DNA of 64,000 nt from Tamarix chinensis (Eukaryota > Streptophyta > Magnoliopsida > Caryophyllales > Tamaricaceae), in assembly GCA_030549775.1 (NCBI GenBank), contig CM060177.1, positions 87,267,236-87,331,235 of the forward strand. The letters run 5' to 3'. The notes beneath the pieces are model-generated. The model ran no database searches, had not been told where the DNA came from, and saw only the letters and a list, made by a program, of their open reading frames with translations. The translations under genes were made by a program, and so were the position numbers. The number at the start of each line of letters is the position of its first letter. Position 1 is the stretch's first letter. Shown one piece after another: positions 24,015-37,230 of the stretch.

Positions 24015-24590
24015 CCAATAAACCCAACACAATTCATCCCAGAAAGAAAAAGAAACCTACTTGGTTTTGTGAGTGTTAATCATAATAAGAGTGGGCACAC
24101 CAAGCTTCATGGATTCCCTGCATGGAGTAACATGGACAAGAGGTTAATTTTTTGCGCAAGTGTCAGGCAGCCAATTAAGAGAGGTTTCTCAAGTTGATGC
24201 ATCTCATGTCAAGGCATTGATGGTTCCAATGACCCCATGTTCCCCGGTGTTACCTCACAGCAATATCACCAGACTTTCAAGCACGCTGAATTGTGAAAAG
24301 TCCATCTCAAGAGTCTGTTCAAATTTCATGCTCACCTTTCACGTCCCTTTCAAAGTAGTGTATTGTAATATAACCCATAGACCCCCACCCCCCATCATGC
24401 ATGCCTATCCAATGTGCAATCATACTGATGTGCCTACTTCTTCTGGCTTTCCTTTTCTATGTAAAGGCAATGTTAGACTATGGCATTACAGACTAGAACA
24501 CTTACCCCTATATGAATTGTGGCGGTTAGCTTTGATTAAGGCTGATGTTGATGTTAATACCTTCTCTTATATGTCCTAACAGCAATTCAT
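24015..24590 (+). pseudogene. Ty1/copia remnant, continuation after the gypsy insertion
   Basis: NKSGHTKLHGFPAW (about 24,085) is a decayed copia gag zinc-knuckle region. After a frame change come VSQVDASHVKAL and, near 24,476, LWHYRLEHLPLYELWRLALI, a GAG-pre-integrase domain. With the gag fragments at 17.9-18.7 kb this is the second half of one older copia element. The trail ends near 24,580. Confidence 0.65.
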
Positions 24591-24599
24591 TGGTTAAAA

Positions 24600-25550
24600 A
24601 AGGGCAAAAAAACACACACGAGTCTAATGTCAATGACGTGTCATGCCCACGTTAGTCTAATGTATCTTTTATAAAATACAATTGAGTTTATAATATAATT
24701 TACGTGTGCTTTATTGTTTGAAATGGTTTTACTTTTTTCACCCACGAGCCCATCTCTCTCTCTTACCTTCTTTTTCGATTGATATCGAAAATTTTTGTTT
24801 GATGGGAGGTGCAAGTTCGGTTGTGTTTTTTTTTTGAAAAAAAAACTATATTTTGGTTGAGACGTGCACTATTAATTTTTCTTTTTAATAAAGGATGGAA
24901 TATTATAATAAATTATTAAAATCCTAAATATTTTTTATATGCCTAAAAATCTAAGTTCACTTTTTTTTAAAAATAATTTGTATATTTATATTCAATTAAA
25001 ATTTATTATATGAAATTATTCATTTTTATGTATTAACTAAAATAAATTAAAATTTAAATAATGTAAAGTATCAATGGGATTGATAAAAGTAGTTTATGAT
25101 TGTAAATTTAGTATAGTTAATGTAGAGTAAAAAATGATGTTTGGTGTAAACTGGTAAAATTATGAAAAATTAGAGAGAAAATAATTGATAAAACACTTTG
25201 GTATTGCAAATTTATAAAAGGGATATGGATGCTTTAAGGTATGGCAACAATATCTCCCTTTTCCCCATTGTAAGACACGTATCACATAAATTGATCTTGT
25301 CCATGCTGATACAAAGGGAACATATTACACACAAACATACTCCAGTCTTAAATACTTTGTAACAATTGCACATTCAAATAAAAAATTTCCCATACATAAA
25401 AAAAATGCATCAAAGATAACATAATTTTTATTATTTGTAATAATTATACTATAAAAAATACTTAAAAAAATATACACATACATATAATAAAAATGTTAAT
25501 CATAATAAATAGGGGGAGCATCCAATAGTAATTGAGAAGATGCCATTGGG
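24600..25550. other. AT-rich spacer
   Basis: Very AT-rich with poly(T) and poly(A) runs. The string AGTCTAATGT occurs at about 24,621 and again in near form at about 24,654. No gene or element boundary was recognised. Confidence 0.4.
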
Positions 25551-25559
25551 TCTTCATGA

Positions 25560-26320
25560 TGAGGACAAGAAGTGACCAATATTATTGAATGGATATAGAA
25601 TCATGGATAACTTGAGGAAGTAGACATCCTCACCATCTTGTTACGGGTTGCATCGAGAGGCTTGCAATGAGATTCTATGGGCCCTAGAATAATCTAGAAT
25701 CTCCTTGGATAGTCTAGATAAGTGTAGATAGATATATAGGATTCTACACTCTCGTAGATGATTCGAGATGGTTCTTGAGAGGGATGTTTATAGATCCTTA
25801 TACACTTGTATAAATAACTGTAGAGAATTCTAGAAATCTTGAAAGAGCACCCTAGAAGCCCTAATGGACCTATTGGGCCACTCTAGAGGAAACCATTAGC
25901 CCCATCTCTAGAATCTTCCTAGAGGGGAGGAGGGGTGGAGCTTCACTTATAAATAGAAGGGTGTAGAGGCATTTGAGAATCATCCAACAATAGTTTTATT
26001 CAGAGCTTTTCTCTCTATAATACAATCTTCTTTCTCTCTCTAAAAGCTCTCTCTTGAGTTCTCTTATGAAGGGTTTAGAGTTGTGATCTCAAAGAATCTT
26101 TTGTTTAAGTGTTGAGTACACTTGAAGGAGGAAGGCTGCCTTAGTCTCTCAAGGAGTGAGAAAAGACTAAGGATGCATGTATCTAAGCTTAGTAAAGAAG
26201 TCAGTGCCTGAAAATCTTCTTTCTCCTCCACCAAGTCCTCCTCCGCTTTCTCCTCCACTATATCGTCCTTCAGTCCCTCTTAATTCTCTACTTACTCTTA
26301 CCATTTCCCTACTAATTCAA
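25560..26320 (+). repeat. Possible LTR (U3-R-U5) of a degraded element
   Basis: Repeated TCTAGAATCT- and CTAGATAAG-like strings (25,680-25,920) precede TATAAATAG at 25,948-25,956 and a CT-rich leader (26,010-26,060, then 26,215-26,300), an arrangement typical of a plant LTR promoter. No second copy lies in the window and no ends were found. Confidence 0.35.
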
Positions 26321-27640
26321 TGATTATTACTATCAGATATCTCTATATAGTACGAAGATTTGGGCCATAGGAATTTGATGAGTGAAGAAGGAATTTTTTT
26401 AACGTGCATAAAAGAATTTAGTCAGGAGGTTAAGAAATGTCCAGTCACTTGAAGAGTGAAATAGAATTTTTTAGGATTTGAAGAAGATAAACTATGTGGA
26501 CAAAGCATTGAATTATTGACGTTTTGATCTTCAAGCAACATGCACATAAATAGCTGAATTTTGGCTTTCCATTTAGAGTTAGAGTATAAAGGTTGTTGTG
26601 GGTGAAACTTGCCTCAATATGCAGCTTTACAATAACTATTTTAGTTTAACATTGCTATAGATCATCTTTCCACCTTACTAGTTTTTTTTTCTATGACAAA
26701 TATCAAATGTAGTTATCTTGCTACAATACCTTTGTATATCCATCAAAACTATTATATTTTTCAAGCATCTTTTTGACTCTTGAGAAAATACTTGATGATA
26801 AAGTTTCTTAAATTTTGATTTAGACCTTTATGATATCTAATCATCGTAGTTAAGGTTGTTCACAAGCCTAATTCCTTTTGACTTAAGTGTGGTTCATTTA
26901 ATTTTTTAAGACTCAAGCTCGATTTGAGGTTTAAATGAATCAACAAGTGCATTTCAAGCTATTATGCTCATTCACTTATCATCAATGAACCAAACTAGCT
27001 CTTTCATTATAATTTGATTAGTGTCTAGATAGAATTATTTAACTATTTATCTCATTTAAAAATTAAATAAAATAAATTAAATTATTTAGTTGTTTATTTT
27101 GATTAATTATGGCTCATTTAACTATTTTTGTCACTTATTAAGCCTTCCAAATCATCTATACAAGCCTTTCAAATTCTATGTACAAATGTATAAACAAGCA
27201 TATAAATGAACTTATAAATAGACATACACACAAGTCTATAAATGAGCTAATGAATGAGTCTAGCTACAGCTGAATCTGACTTGGCTAGCGAACAAATAAG
27301 TCGAGCCTACCATGACTCAAGCTCAACTTATTTAACATACAATCTTTAAAATAAAGATTAATTCAATCTTGATTCATTTAACTAATCAAATAGTTGAACC
27401 CTCAACGAGGTGGCTTATGAATCGACTCTGTTCATAAACAAATCTATTCTTAATGCAACTTTGTACCACTTTCACTATTGTTCTTTTCCTTCCTTTTGAT
27501 AATTCAATTACACAAGGGATATAAAATGTGCTTGTCATCCAAGCATCATGGTATATCTTTTCCTCCACCTTCTATGAAGGTTTTTAAAATGATCAAGTCA
27601 AGAACATGCTAGGGATTTCACTTGTGAAGAAAAGAGAAAA
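26321..27640. other. Spacer or degraded internal sequence
   Basis: No recognisable coding. Between 26,840 and 27,400 strings such as AAGCCT, ATAAATGAAC and TCAAGCTC recur in AT-rich text, as in an old LTR. The gypsy pol remnant starts abruptly after this stretch. Confidence 0.35.
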
Positions 27641-29469
27641 GATCAAGTGGTTGATAAGGTGAACGAGTAATGCTTCAAGTGTAGAGGATATGGCCACTTT
27701 GCTCGGGATTGTCCACACCAAAGGTTGTTGACTTTGAAAGGGATAGCACATAGGGAGGCTTGTGAAGAGAATTAAGACCTTATTGAAGACCTAGAAGAGG
27801 AGAGTGATATCCCGGAGGATGCTTTGGAAGAAGGCCAGGTGGATTGCCACGTGTTACAAAGGGTACTTCAAGTACAACCACAACCTTACTTACTCAATGG
27901 GAGAAGATTTTCAAGGCCAAATGCATAATTGGTGATAAAGTGTGTGAAGTCATCACTGATAGTAGCTCATGCACTAATATTTCTAGTGAGAAGATGGTGA
28001 ACAAGCTCAGTTTGGAGACCAAGGGTCATCCAAGACCACATTCACTCCAATGGCTCAACAAAGATAAAGGAGTAAGGGTAACCAAACAAACTCTTATCTC
28101 TTTTAAGATTGGAAATAATTTTGATGATGTTTTATGCGATATTCTACCTATGGACGCTTGTCACATTTTGTTAGAGAGGTTGTGGTAATTTGATAGAAAG
28201 GTTGTGTATGACTAGGTCCTTAATGAGTATGTGGTGTGTAAGGGAAAAAAGAAGTTTAGGCTCAAACCTAATCTAGATGGGGAGGATTTAGTTTTGAGGA
28301 ATGAAAAAAAGGAGGATGTCGAGTGTAGGATGGGAAAAAAGAAGAGTGGCATGGAGATGTTGATCCTTAAGGAGTGTGAGATGAATGATGCCATCAGAGA
28401 TGAGAATATATACTATGCCTTATTTGTAAAAGAGATTCAACTAGGGGAGAATGCTAATATGGATCCAAATTTACAACAAGTATTGAAAGAGTATGCTGAT
28501 GTGTTTTTGGAAGAGTTGCCTAGTGGGTTACCTCCTTTGAGAGGTATTGATCATGCTATTGATCTTATGCCAGAAGTTCCATTACCAAACAAACCAGCTT
28601 ATAGATGCAATCCGGAGAAAGCTAAGGAGCTACAAAAACAAGTGCAATAGTTATTCGACCGTGGTTATATTAGGGAAAGTATGAGTCCATGCAGTATTCT
28701 ATCTTTCTTAGTGCCAAAGAAGGATGGTATGTGGAGGATGTGTATTGATTCAAGAGCTATTAACAACATCACAATCAAGTACAGATTTTCGATGTCGAGA
28801 TTGGATGATATGTCAGATAAGTTGCATGGTGTAAAGGATTTCTCGAGGATTGATCTTATAAGCGATTATCATCAAATGAGGATACGGGAAGGGGATGAGT
28901 GGAAGACAGCTTTCAAGACTAAGTACGGGTTGTATGAGTGGTTGGTAATGCAATTTGGGCTATGTAATGCACCAAGTTCCTTCATGAGGTTGATGACAAA
29001 GGTACTTAGACCATTTCTTGGGGTTATTGTTGTTGTTTACCTCGATGATATCTTGGTATATAGCAAGAGTGAGTTCGAGCACATACAACACTTGAAGAGG
29101 ATATTTGATAAGCTTAGAAAGGTGAAGCTCTAGGGAAAGATGGAGAAGTGTGATTTCATGATGGAAAGGGTGATCTTTTTGAGTTATATTGTGAGTGGAG
29201 ATGGTATTCGAGTTGATCCGTCAAGGTAGAAGCTATACAATCGTGGCGTATTCCTACTAATGTCCACGAAGTTCGAAGTTTCCATGGGTTAGCCTTGTTC
29301 TATAGGAGTTTCATCAAAGAATTCTCTACCATTGCAGTACCTATCACACAGTTAATGAAGAAAGGAGAGTTCCATTGAAATGATCAAGCGACAAGGGCTT
29401 TTTAAGATTTAAATACAACAAGCTCTAGTCTGTTCGAGATAGTATATGGTACTAATCCATATGTGCCGA
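27641..29469 (+). pseudogene. Gypsy gag-pol remnant (zinc knuckle, protease, RT, integrase scrap)
   Basis: It begins with a CCHC knuckle (CFKCRGYGHFARDC near 27,680). The protease region (27,844-28,188) has VITDSSSCTNIS, where the Gly of the DSG/DTG motif has become Ser. A linker and RT entry (28,231-28,650) follow, then RT 28,681-29,133 with [48 protein letters not shown] and an intact YLDDILVYS. After a stop the connection fades, and at about 29,420 the text jumps to an integrase tail (SLFEIVYGTNPYVPM), showing an internal deletion. The sequence is close to the element at 40.6-47.5 kb, so they are probably one family. Interrupted by an LTR at 29,470. Confidence 0.85.
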
Positions 29470-31081
29470 TGTATTATGATTATTGAATGAATAATTGAAG
29501 TTGAAGATCAACACTGAATGAATTTTGTGTGAGTTCAAGCCAAAGCAAATTGAATCTATGTGAACAATTTAGCTTATAAGTTTTAATCTCTTCGTCTGTG
29601 TGAATTAGAGACTAATCCATATCTTTTCTACTATTCTTAAACCATATTTTCCAATCCTAATTACCATAAAATTCCTACTTTATTTAGTGGATAAACCAAA
29701 CCGTAAATTGGTATACCAAAACCAAAACCCTAAAACATTCATTAGGAACCCTAACCATCTATACCAACCAAACACCACCTTATTTCCTCTTCATCAAACC
29801 AAACCCTAACCCTAACCCTAAACCACAACTCTAATTGATGCATATGCTAAACAAATTGGCATATGCTTAATGGAAGATGGTGGCTTATGGGATAATTGAC
29901 CACCAAAAGTTAAAATAGAGAGAAGAGATGAGGAGTATGATAATATTTGCTCTAAGGTAGTCAAAGACCAAACACTCACAACTACCACTCAAGGTTTCAA
30001 CACTTGAGATAAAATTTATGAGATTTTTCACTCAACTTTGTAGAGGAGGGCATAGGGAGCTCAAAATTTTGATTTGTGATTCAAGGGAGTAATGTGTTGT
30101 ATTATATTGAGGCTACCCATATTTATAGTGGCAGCCATGGTTACAAAAAGTCCATTATACCCATCCCCTTTACCTACCTAGTTACATTCCAACCATTCTT
30201 TACTATCTAGTTATGTAATACAAACTAACAACTAATTGGATAAGAGCAAATATGAAGTCAACCTATGTGTGGTATTTTGACAACTATACCATAGCATGGA
30301 GTCCCTTATATGCTAAAAAGTTAGGTAATAAATAAAAGTATAAATCACTCAATCATCCCCTATACCTAATCAATCATCTCCCATGCTTAGTCAATTGAAA
30401 TAATTTGATTTGTTGACTTGGCTGACTTTCTTCACCTACTCCACCATCCACTTGTCCTCCTTTTTCTTTTTATCTTTTTTTAATTCAATTTTCAAAATCA
30501 GCCTTAGCCATGGGGTGATTTAGCTTCTTAGGTGGAAAAATACTTAGAAATGGCAATAAATAGCTGGTTTTCCTTAGGCTTGATGTGCTACCATAGTTGG
30601 TTGGGCTTGGGTTGGATAAGTTACCACAATTGGTTGTGTTTGGGCTGAACGTGCCACCATGCATGCATGGGTTGGGTTGGTATGCCCACTTATTTTCTCA
30701 TATTTAGGTAATTAATTTCATCCAAGTTAAGAGTGTTTTGTGATCCCCTAACTTAGAAAAATTAATTAGTGAAATATTATTATGAGATGCTCCTGCATCA
30801 CTAACCATCATCCAAATCCTAACTTTTGAAACTTCATCATCATCATCATCTCATCATATTCAAATCACATTCATGATTAATTCATCACCATGAATCATCA
30901 TCACCATCAATGAATCACCATCATCATTTTTCTACCATAATTTAAGCCACCATCATCTTATTTGCATCACTTTTGACCCTTTAGTCTTTAAACTCACCAT
31001 CTTCGAGCCTTTATCATCTCATCCAAACTCCATTTGAACCATTAGATTCACATAATTGAAGATTACACCCTCCCACACACA
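29470..31081 (+). repeat. LTR (5' copy) carrying a nested solo LTR
   Basis: It starts TGTATTATGATTATTG and ends CCACACACA, directly followed by an initiator-Met-type primer-binding site. Removing the nested insert (29,836-30,800) and one copy of its 5-bp duplication leaves about 642 bp, almost exactly the 638 bp of the second copy at 31,803-32,440. It includes AACCCTAACCCTAACCC near 29,806 and ATC-rich text (30,836-30,950). Confidence 0.75.
29836..30800 (-). mobile_element. Reverse-oriented solo LTR inserted in the LTR
   Basis: 965 bp with TG...CA ends. The right end GATGCTCCTGCATCA is the exact reverse complement of TGATGCAGGAGCATC, the first 15 bases of the LTRs at 40,557 and 46,630. The flanks are CTAAT (29,831-29,835) and CTAAC (30,801-30,805), a one-mismatch target duplication. 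The second host LTR shows the uninterrupted site (CTAACCATCATCC near 32,162). This indicates a solo LTR of a related family inserted on the minus strand. Confidence 0.8.
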
Positions 31082-31088
31082 TTAATTT

Positions 31089-31100
31089 TGGTATCAAAGC
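31089..31100 (+). other. Primer-binding site after the LTR at 29,470
   Basis: TGGTATCAAAGC, 7 bp after the LTR end, complementary in style to the initiator-Met tRNA 3' end. It shows that the LTR at 29,470-31,081 is a 5' LTR of an element and not a solo copy. Confidence 0.65.
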
Positions 31101-31103
31101 ACA

Positions 31104-31480
31104 ATATTGAGAAGGTAAATGAAGTGTACAAGATAAGAGAAAACAAGCATAGAAGCTAACATGTTTTTTAACTAGGAGATTTGGCATGGTTACACTTGAG
31201 GAAGGAGAGATTTCCTAATCTAAGGAAACACAAGCCTATGCCAAGGGCAGATGGTCCTTTCAAAGTGCTTCAAAAGTTTGGAGAGAGTGCTTATAGGATC
31301 TATTTGCTAGATTCATATGGCGAGGTGTCAAGGACATTCAACGTTGGAGATATTAGCCCTTAATATAGAGATGTAAATTTGAGAGAAAATTAAAATCAAC
31401 AATGAGAGAATAATGTAGGGGCAAACACACATGAATTGGATTTCATAATTATGGAACCAATTATTTTTCATTTGGAAAGT
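31104..31480 (+). pseudogene. Gypsy pol C-terminal fragment between the two LTRs
   Basis: IEKVNEVYKIRENKHRS leads into DLAWLHLRKERFPNLRKHK, MPRADGPFKVLQKFGESAY and TFNVGDISP. These match the integrase C-terminal region of the element at 46,320-46,590 nearly residue for residue. A few bases separate it from the primer-binding site, so almost all gag-pol is deleted. Downstream, FIIMEPIIFHL echoes the LTR-encoded tail of the other element. Confidence 0.8.
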
Positions 31481-31802
31481 GTATTCTGCAAATTTAAAGA
31501 CCAACAGATAGTTACGTTGCTCGAAACGTAACAAACAAGTAATTAAATGTCTACGTACATGTGCATGGCATGCATGGCATGCAAGGAGGGAGTAACCAAG
31601 TGCATGAGAAGGATTTTGGCAGGATTTTTTTAGCACTATTAATTTATTTATCTAATTTATTAATAAGTAATAATGTAGGAGAATAAAGTTAGCATAAAGT
31701 AACATAAAGGTAGCATAATATCTTTTAGCTTGGAATCTTTTGAAATATGCTTTAGCTAGTGGTAGAAAGGTTAAATTATTCATAAATGTCAAACATATGG
31801 CA

Positions 31803-32440
31803 TGTATTATGATTATTAAATGAATAATTGAAGTTAAAGATCAACAATGAATGAATTCTGTGTGAGTTCAAGCTCAAGCAAATTAAATCTATGTGAATAG
31901 TTTAGCTTGAAAGTTTATCTCTTCATCTATGTGAATTAGAGATTAATCCATATCTTTTCTACTATTCTCAATACATATTTTCCTACCCTAATTACCATCA
32001 ACTTCTTACTCTATTTTGTGACTAAATAAAACCCTAAATTGCTGTATCGAGACCAAAACCCTAAAACATTCATTCGGAACCCTAAACATCCATACCAACC
32101 AAACACCACCTTATTTCCTCTTCTTCGAATCAAACCCTAACCCTATCCCTAAACCATGAATCTAACCATCATCCAAACCCTCACTTTATATACCTCATCA
32201 TCATCATCTCATCATATTTGAATCACATTCTTCATTAATTCATCACCATCGAATCGCCATCGCCATCAACGAATCACCATCATCATTTTTATATCATAAT
32301 TCAAACTACTATCATCTTATTTGCATCACTTTTGAAATTTTAGTCTTTAAAATCAATATCAACGAGCCTTTATCATCTCATTTAAACTCTATTCAAACCA
32401 TTATATCCATATAGTTGAAGATTACACCCTCCTACACACA
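31803..32440 (+). repeat. LTR (3' copy), 638 bp
   Basis: It starts TGTATTATGATTATTA and ends CCTACACACA, collinear with 29,470-31,081 minus its insert. Neither outer flank gives a matching 5-bp duplication, so the pair may be a recombinant or rearranged element. Confidence 0.75.
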
Positions 32441-32507
32441 TCATACGCCTTGTAAATGTTTAACCTTTTGCACTTCTTATTTGACACTAGTTTGATTGTG
32501 GATCAAG

Positions 32508-32508
<1 letters not shown>

Positions 32509-32562
<54 letters not shown>
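32509..32562. repeat. (TA)n microsatellite
   Basis: About 50 bp of TA, lying where the minus-strand copia remnant is truncated. Confidence 0.9.
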
Positions 32563-32566
<4 letters not shown>

Positions 32567-34450
32567 TCCATGTGATACTTTGTATATGGGTCCACTTTTC
32601 TCTTATCACCCCATAAGGCTAGGAATATTGTTTCCTTAAAATTACAATCAACGAACCGTGTTGTGAACATATCACCAATCATTAGTTTGAGATACTTAAT
32701 CATTAATGGGGATTCAAAACCATTATAAATTATCATAATTCTTTGTGGACTCACTTTCATTATTTGTGGTGGAGCAATAGGAACATATATAGCATAACCA
32801 AATATTCTCATATATGATATATTTGGTTCTTTACCATATACCAATTGTAATGGGGAGTATTTATGATAAGAAACCAGTTTTAATTGAATTTTGCTGCATA
32901 TAATATTCTATATCTCCAAGCTGATGATGGTAATGTAGAACCCATCAACAATGGTTGATCAATCAATTGTAATCACTTAATAAAAGATCCAACATGACCA
33001 TTTTGTGTATAAACATGAGCCAATAGGTGCTCTATATCAATACCAATTGCCATACAATAGTTATTAAATATTTGGGATGTAAATTCACCAACATTATCAA
33101 ATATTATATTTTTTATTATATAATTAAGAAACTAAGCTCTTAATCGAATGATTTGAGGTAGGAGTTTAGAAAATTACACATTTCTACTAGATAATAGACT
33201 TACATGAGACCAATGTGTTGATGCATTAATTAGCACCATAAAATATTGTAATATAACACATGGAGGGACAATCGGTTTGAAAATATCTCATTATATTCTT
33301 TCTAGAAAACTTTGGAGATTCAATAGTAATCTTATTCATAAAGGGCCTTAATATCAACTTGCCAAGCAAACAATAAATAATTGATAAATCACAAGACTTT
33401 AAAACCTTAATGTTCATTAATGAGTGTTCGATTGAATTTTCAGTAATTCTACGCATTGTTCTTATGCCCGAGTGACCCAAACAATCATGCCATAAAGTGA
33501 ATATTTTCTTATTCTATAACTTATGGTTAGAGATCATATTTATTTCAATTGAGCTTATATTAGTATAATATAATCTCGAGGAATAGGTTGACATTTTATC
33601 ACAAGTACATTTCTTGCCAAATTCATGCATCCTAATACATAAATACTTTTTTTCATTTTCATACATGGTTTCCTTATGGTAACTATTTTGATACATATCT
33701 TTATAACTCGATAAATTTCTTTGAGATTTGCTCAAATAAAATGCATCGTCAATTACTAATTTCATCCCCTTATAGAACAACACAAATGCTCTTCTAGAGC
33801 CTTCTACAAGCTTGATAGTACCAGATATGGTGTTTATATTACCATCAATATATTGTAGCTGGAAGAAAAATATATTCTTTGTTTCTCATAATGGTGTGTA
33901 GTGGCAGAGTCTACAAGACATTTTTCTTTGCCATTAGATTGGGTTTTATATATGTCCACATCTTTAATTTTTTTTAAATAAAACATAATTATTAGGGTAT
34001 AATTGAGATGAACTTCATATTCATTAATAACAGAAATTATAAGATAAAATGAGTAAGGATGACAAAAATCATAAATAATGGCATGCTAATAAAAGACATA
34101 TTACAATATGCTAATGGAGAACACAATACAATATATTAAAAAAGAAATAGAAATATAATAAAGATAATATTATCTTAATTGGTAGCATTTCCCATAATGA
34201 CAAATTCATCACTTTTTTGGTGTCATTAATGAAGTAATCAACAATTTTTAGAGTGGGCATAGAGGTAGTGGCATTATCTATGAAATTAACTTCAATGATC
34301 ATCCCCTTACCCTTGATGGAACTTTGATATAAATCTACAAGTATTTGGGAGTTCTACAACTATGAGCCTAATGACTAATCATGCCACATTTATGACATAA
34401 AGCTTTTGTCATTGTAGGAAATCTATTCCACCCCTCTAATATTTGTGGTT
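32563..34450 (-). pseudogene. Ty1/copia gag-integrase remnant
   Basis: On the minus strand: a gag tail with zinc-knuckle debris (about 34,440-34,300, ending near ILVDLYQSSIKGKG), a stretch with FIDNATTSMPTLK, then DAFYLSKSQRNLSSYKDM and SSRLYYTNISSIE (33,783-33,514). Next comes the pre-integrase HSGIRTMRRITENS...LLGKLILRP (33,480-33,226), integrase core pieces (GEFTSQIFNNYCMAIGIDIEH near 33,040), and YGKEPNISYMRIFGYAIYVPIAPPQ (32,844-32,560). Order and spacing are copia-like. RT and RNase H are missing, cut off at the (TA)n tract. Numerous frameshifts. Confidence 0.82.
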
Positions 34451-36943
34451 TTAAAGTTGTATTTTCTTTAAAACCTATACCTCCATAATTATAGTAATTA
34501 AGGTAGGCATTAGGTAGGTCAGCCGACTACAAACCCCATTGGACTAGTGGTAGCCAAAGCTATACCAGTAGATGTCTTGCCTTCCAAGAATATAATGGGC
34601 CATAACTAGTAGGGAATAAGAGTCAAGGTAACTAAGGAAAAATGGGATTGGGCTAGTTTAAGAATGTGATGGTGTTGGGCTACGCTTACAATAGGAATAA
34701 GTTCATGGCAAAGGAAAGAACTAGGTAATGCATGAAGTTGGGCCAGAGCCAAATCCCAAACTCCTTAGATTATTATCCAATGCTCCAAAACTATAAAGAG
34801 TGATTCTTCAAAACTTTAGAAGATGAATAACTAAAAAAGTGGTGGATTTGTTAATATCAGTGAAAAGAATATTAAGAAAATTAGGGATGATGAGTTATTA
34901 ATCGTGTAAAAACCTAGAGGGAGGTTAATAGGATTTATGTAATGCATTATGATAAATTAACATTTTGAGAGATAAGGGTAAATAAATTTCCAAACAATTG
35001 ACACACTATTTCTAGTGGTTTAAGACAACCCAACAAAGTTTATCTATATCCATTACTAAAATATTTTACCTTTTGGATTTGAATCTTCTTTTTATTATAT
35101 GTGTGGATGACAACCACTCTACTAGATTTATGATTCTACAAGCTCAATGACCTATAAAGAGTTGAATTACACCTTAGTTGTGTATCAGCCTACAAATGTA
35201 ATGGCTTCTCTTAGGAATACTAAATACACTCAACCTCCAAAATAATAATTTTTGAAATAATTTTGTTGTGATTAACTCACAATGTGCAAGATAGAGAATT
35301 AAGAATTATTGAGGAAATAACTGAGTATTATAGACATGAAAGTGATAAATAACTAGCTTTGATGGTTGAACAATGAGCACACTAGAATTTCTATAAAAAA
35401 AACAAAATATGAATATGAAAGTGAGAATTAAGATGAATCCTTGAGAAATAATTAAAAATGAGAGAGTTGTTGAATGCAATTCATAGTTGGTTAAAGTTAG
35501 TGATAAATTCAATTCAAACTCTCTTTTATAGGTACTCAAAACATGTCCGTTGGTGCGCATTTAATACACAAAATAATAGCGTAATGGGAAGAATTTTTTT
35601 AATTGTTAAACAAGGCCAATCAACTAGCTCCTGAAAATCAATTAATTGGTACCCAAATTCCCTAAGAGAAAAATGATACCATTGGTAAAAATTATAGTTG
35701 TTGTAATAGACCAGTTGACCAGATGAACGATTAAGCTATTAATTGAACAATTAGGCACCAGTTGAAAGCAACTAACATTTAGGACATTTAGTAGTTAACT
35801 TGTAGGGTTTCATATCAGGGCATGAGAATTCCGAGGCATTCCAATTAGTTGAGTAGTTTAGGAATTAGTTCAATTTAAGCCAAAATTCGAGAGCAACCTT
35901 GAAAAGAGCATTTAGCAATTAACTGATGGCCCAATACTAGTTGACTAGTTTAACCAATTGACTTGTATTCCAAGGAACCAATTGATTGGTTCTCTAATGC
36001 TATTTTATTTAAAATCAGTTAATTAATATTGGTAGAACACAATACCATGTCCAACACTTAGCAATACATTGTCTGCACTAAATCAACTTTTAATCTTTTG
36101 AGATATGAGAATTTGGAAGGTTTATAATTAATTTTTATTTATAAGTACTCAAATATTAAATATGTATACATCATAACCTAAAAGGAACTTATAAAGTTTA
36201 CCATAATCTTGAAGTCTTGTAGGTCTTGTATGCAAACTAATTCCTTGGTGCTTGAAACTTACTTGCTCCTTTAAATTGAAATGTTCCAATGACTTGGTTG
36301 AGCCACTATATATAAGATTTTGTAGGTCCATGCACACTTAAAGCAAACTTGTTAAATTCTTAATTAGGTTTGTTATCATCAAAATAATGATTGGTGACCT
36401 AATAGGTCAACACATTGGACCGGGATTTTTATCCATTTGATTCTTGTCCAAAAGTGCCACATCAAAAAGGGAATTAGTGCTACATATAGCTTGCTTATGC
36501 TTGGGATAGATGTGTGTTAAATAGAGGATACTATATTGGAGGTTATTTCTATATATTACTATTAGAGTGGACATGTGAATATCTCTAACAAGGTTATAAA
36601 GTGCCCCATAATGCCTATTTTTCCTTCATTGGTTATGGCTTCAGATATTTCTATCACTGTACAAATTATTCATTAAGACTGCACTAGGAATTAACAACCA
36701 TTATTTATGTTAAAATTTGTAGGAATTTTTCATAGAATGTTGTATTAAAGGAATAATGAGGTGAACCTTGTTTCTTGATATGGTCAAATAAAATTTAGAC
36801 TCATGTGTTAGTTTGGGGGTGGGTATATGATATCTAGTGGTAGTTAAGTACTCATACTATTTGACAGGGGCCTTTTCTAACTTTCTGCAAGGAAAACAGT
36901 GTCCTTCCCTAAGAAACATCCATGGATTGACCATTTTGCATGT
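34451..36943. other. Spacer with one GACTGGT-type cluster
   Basis: No protein homology was recognised in this 2.5-kb AT-rich stretch. A cluster of TTGACTAGTT, CCAATTGACTTG and GACCAGTTGACCAG variants lies at about 35,625-36,030. Confidence 0.4.
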
Positions 36944-36951
36944 ATATGCAG

Positions 36952-37198
36952 TAGGGATGACAAGAAGACCCTATGGGAATGGGGATGTTATCTTCATCCC
37001 TGAATCTAAAAAAAATCCCCATCTCCAAACCTACCCAATTCCTCTATTTTCACTAATAGGGATTCCTGCCCCAATCCCCATGGAGAATATATCCTCATCT
37101 CCGCCCGCTTACCCTAAAATTTTTAATAAATTATTTTCTTTTTTATCCTTATTTTGTAATTTTTAAAAATATATATATAATGTTATAATGTATTTATG

Positions 37199-37230
<32 letters not shown>

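Noticed and set aside
29800..29826. Telomere-like AACCCTAACCCTAACCC
   Set aside because: Only about three units, with a decayed version at the same place in the second LTR (about 32,132). It is part of the LTR, not an interstitial telomere.
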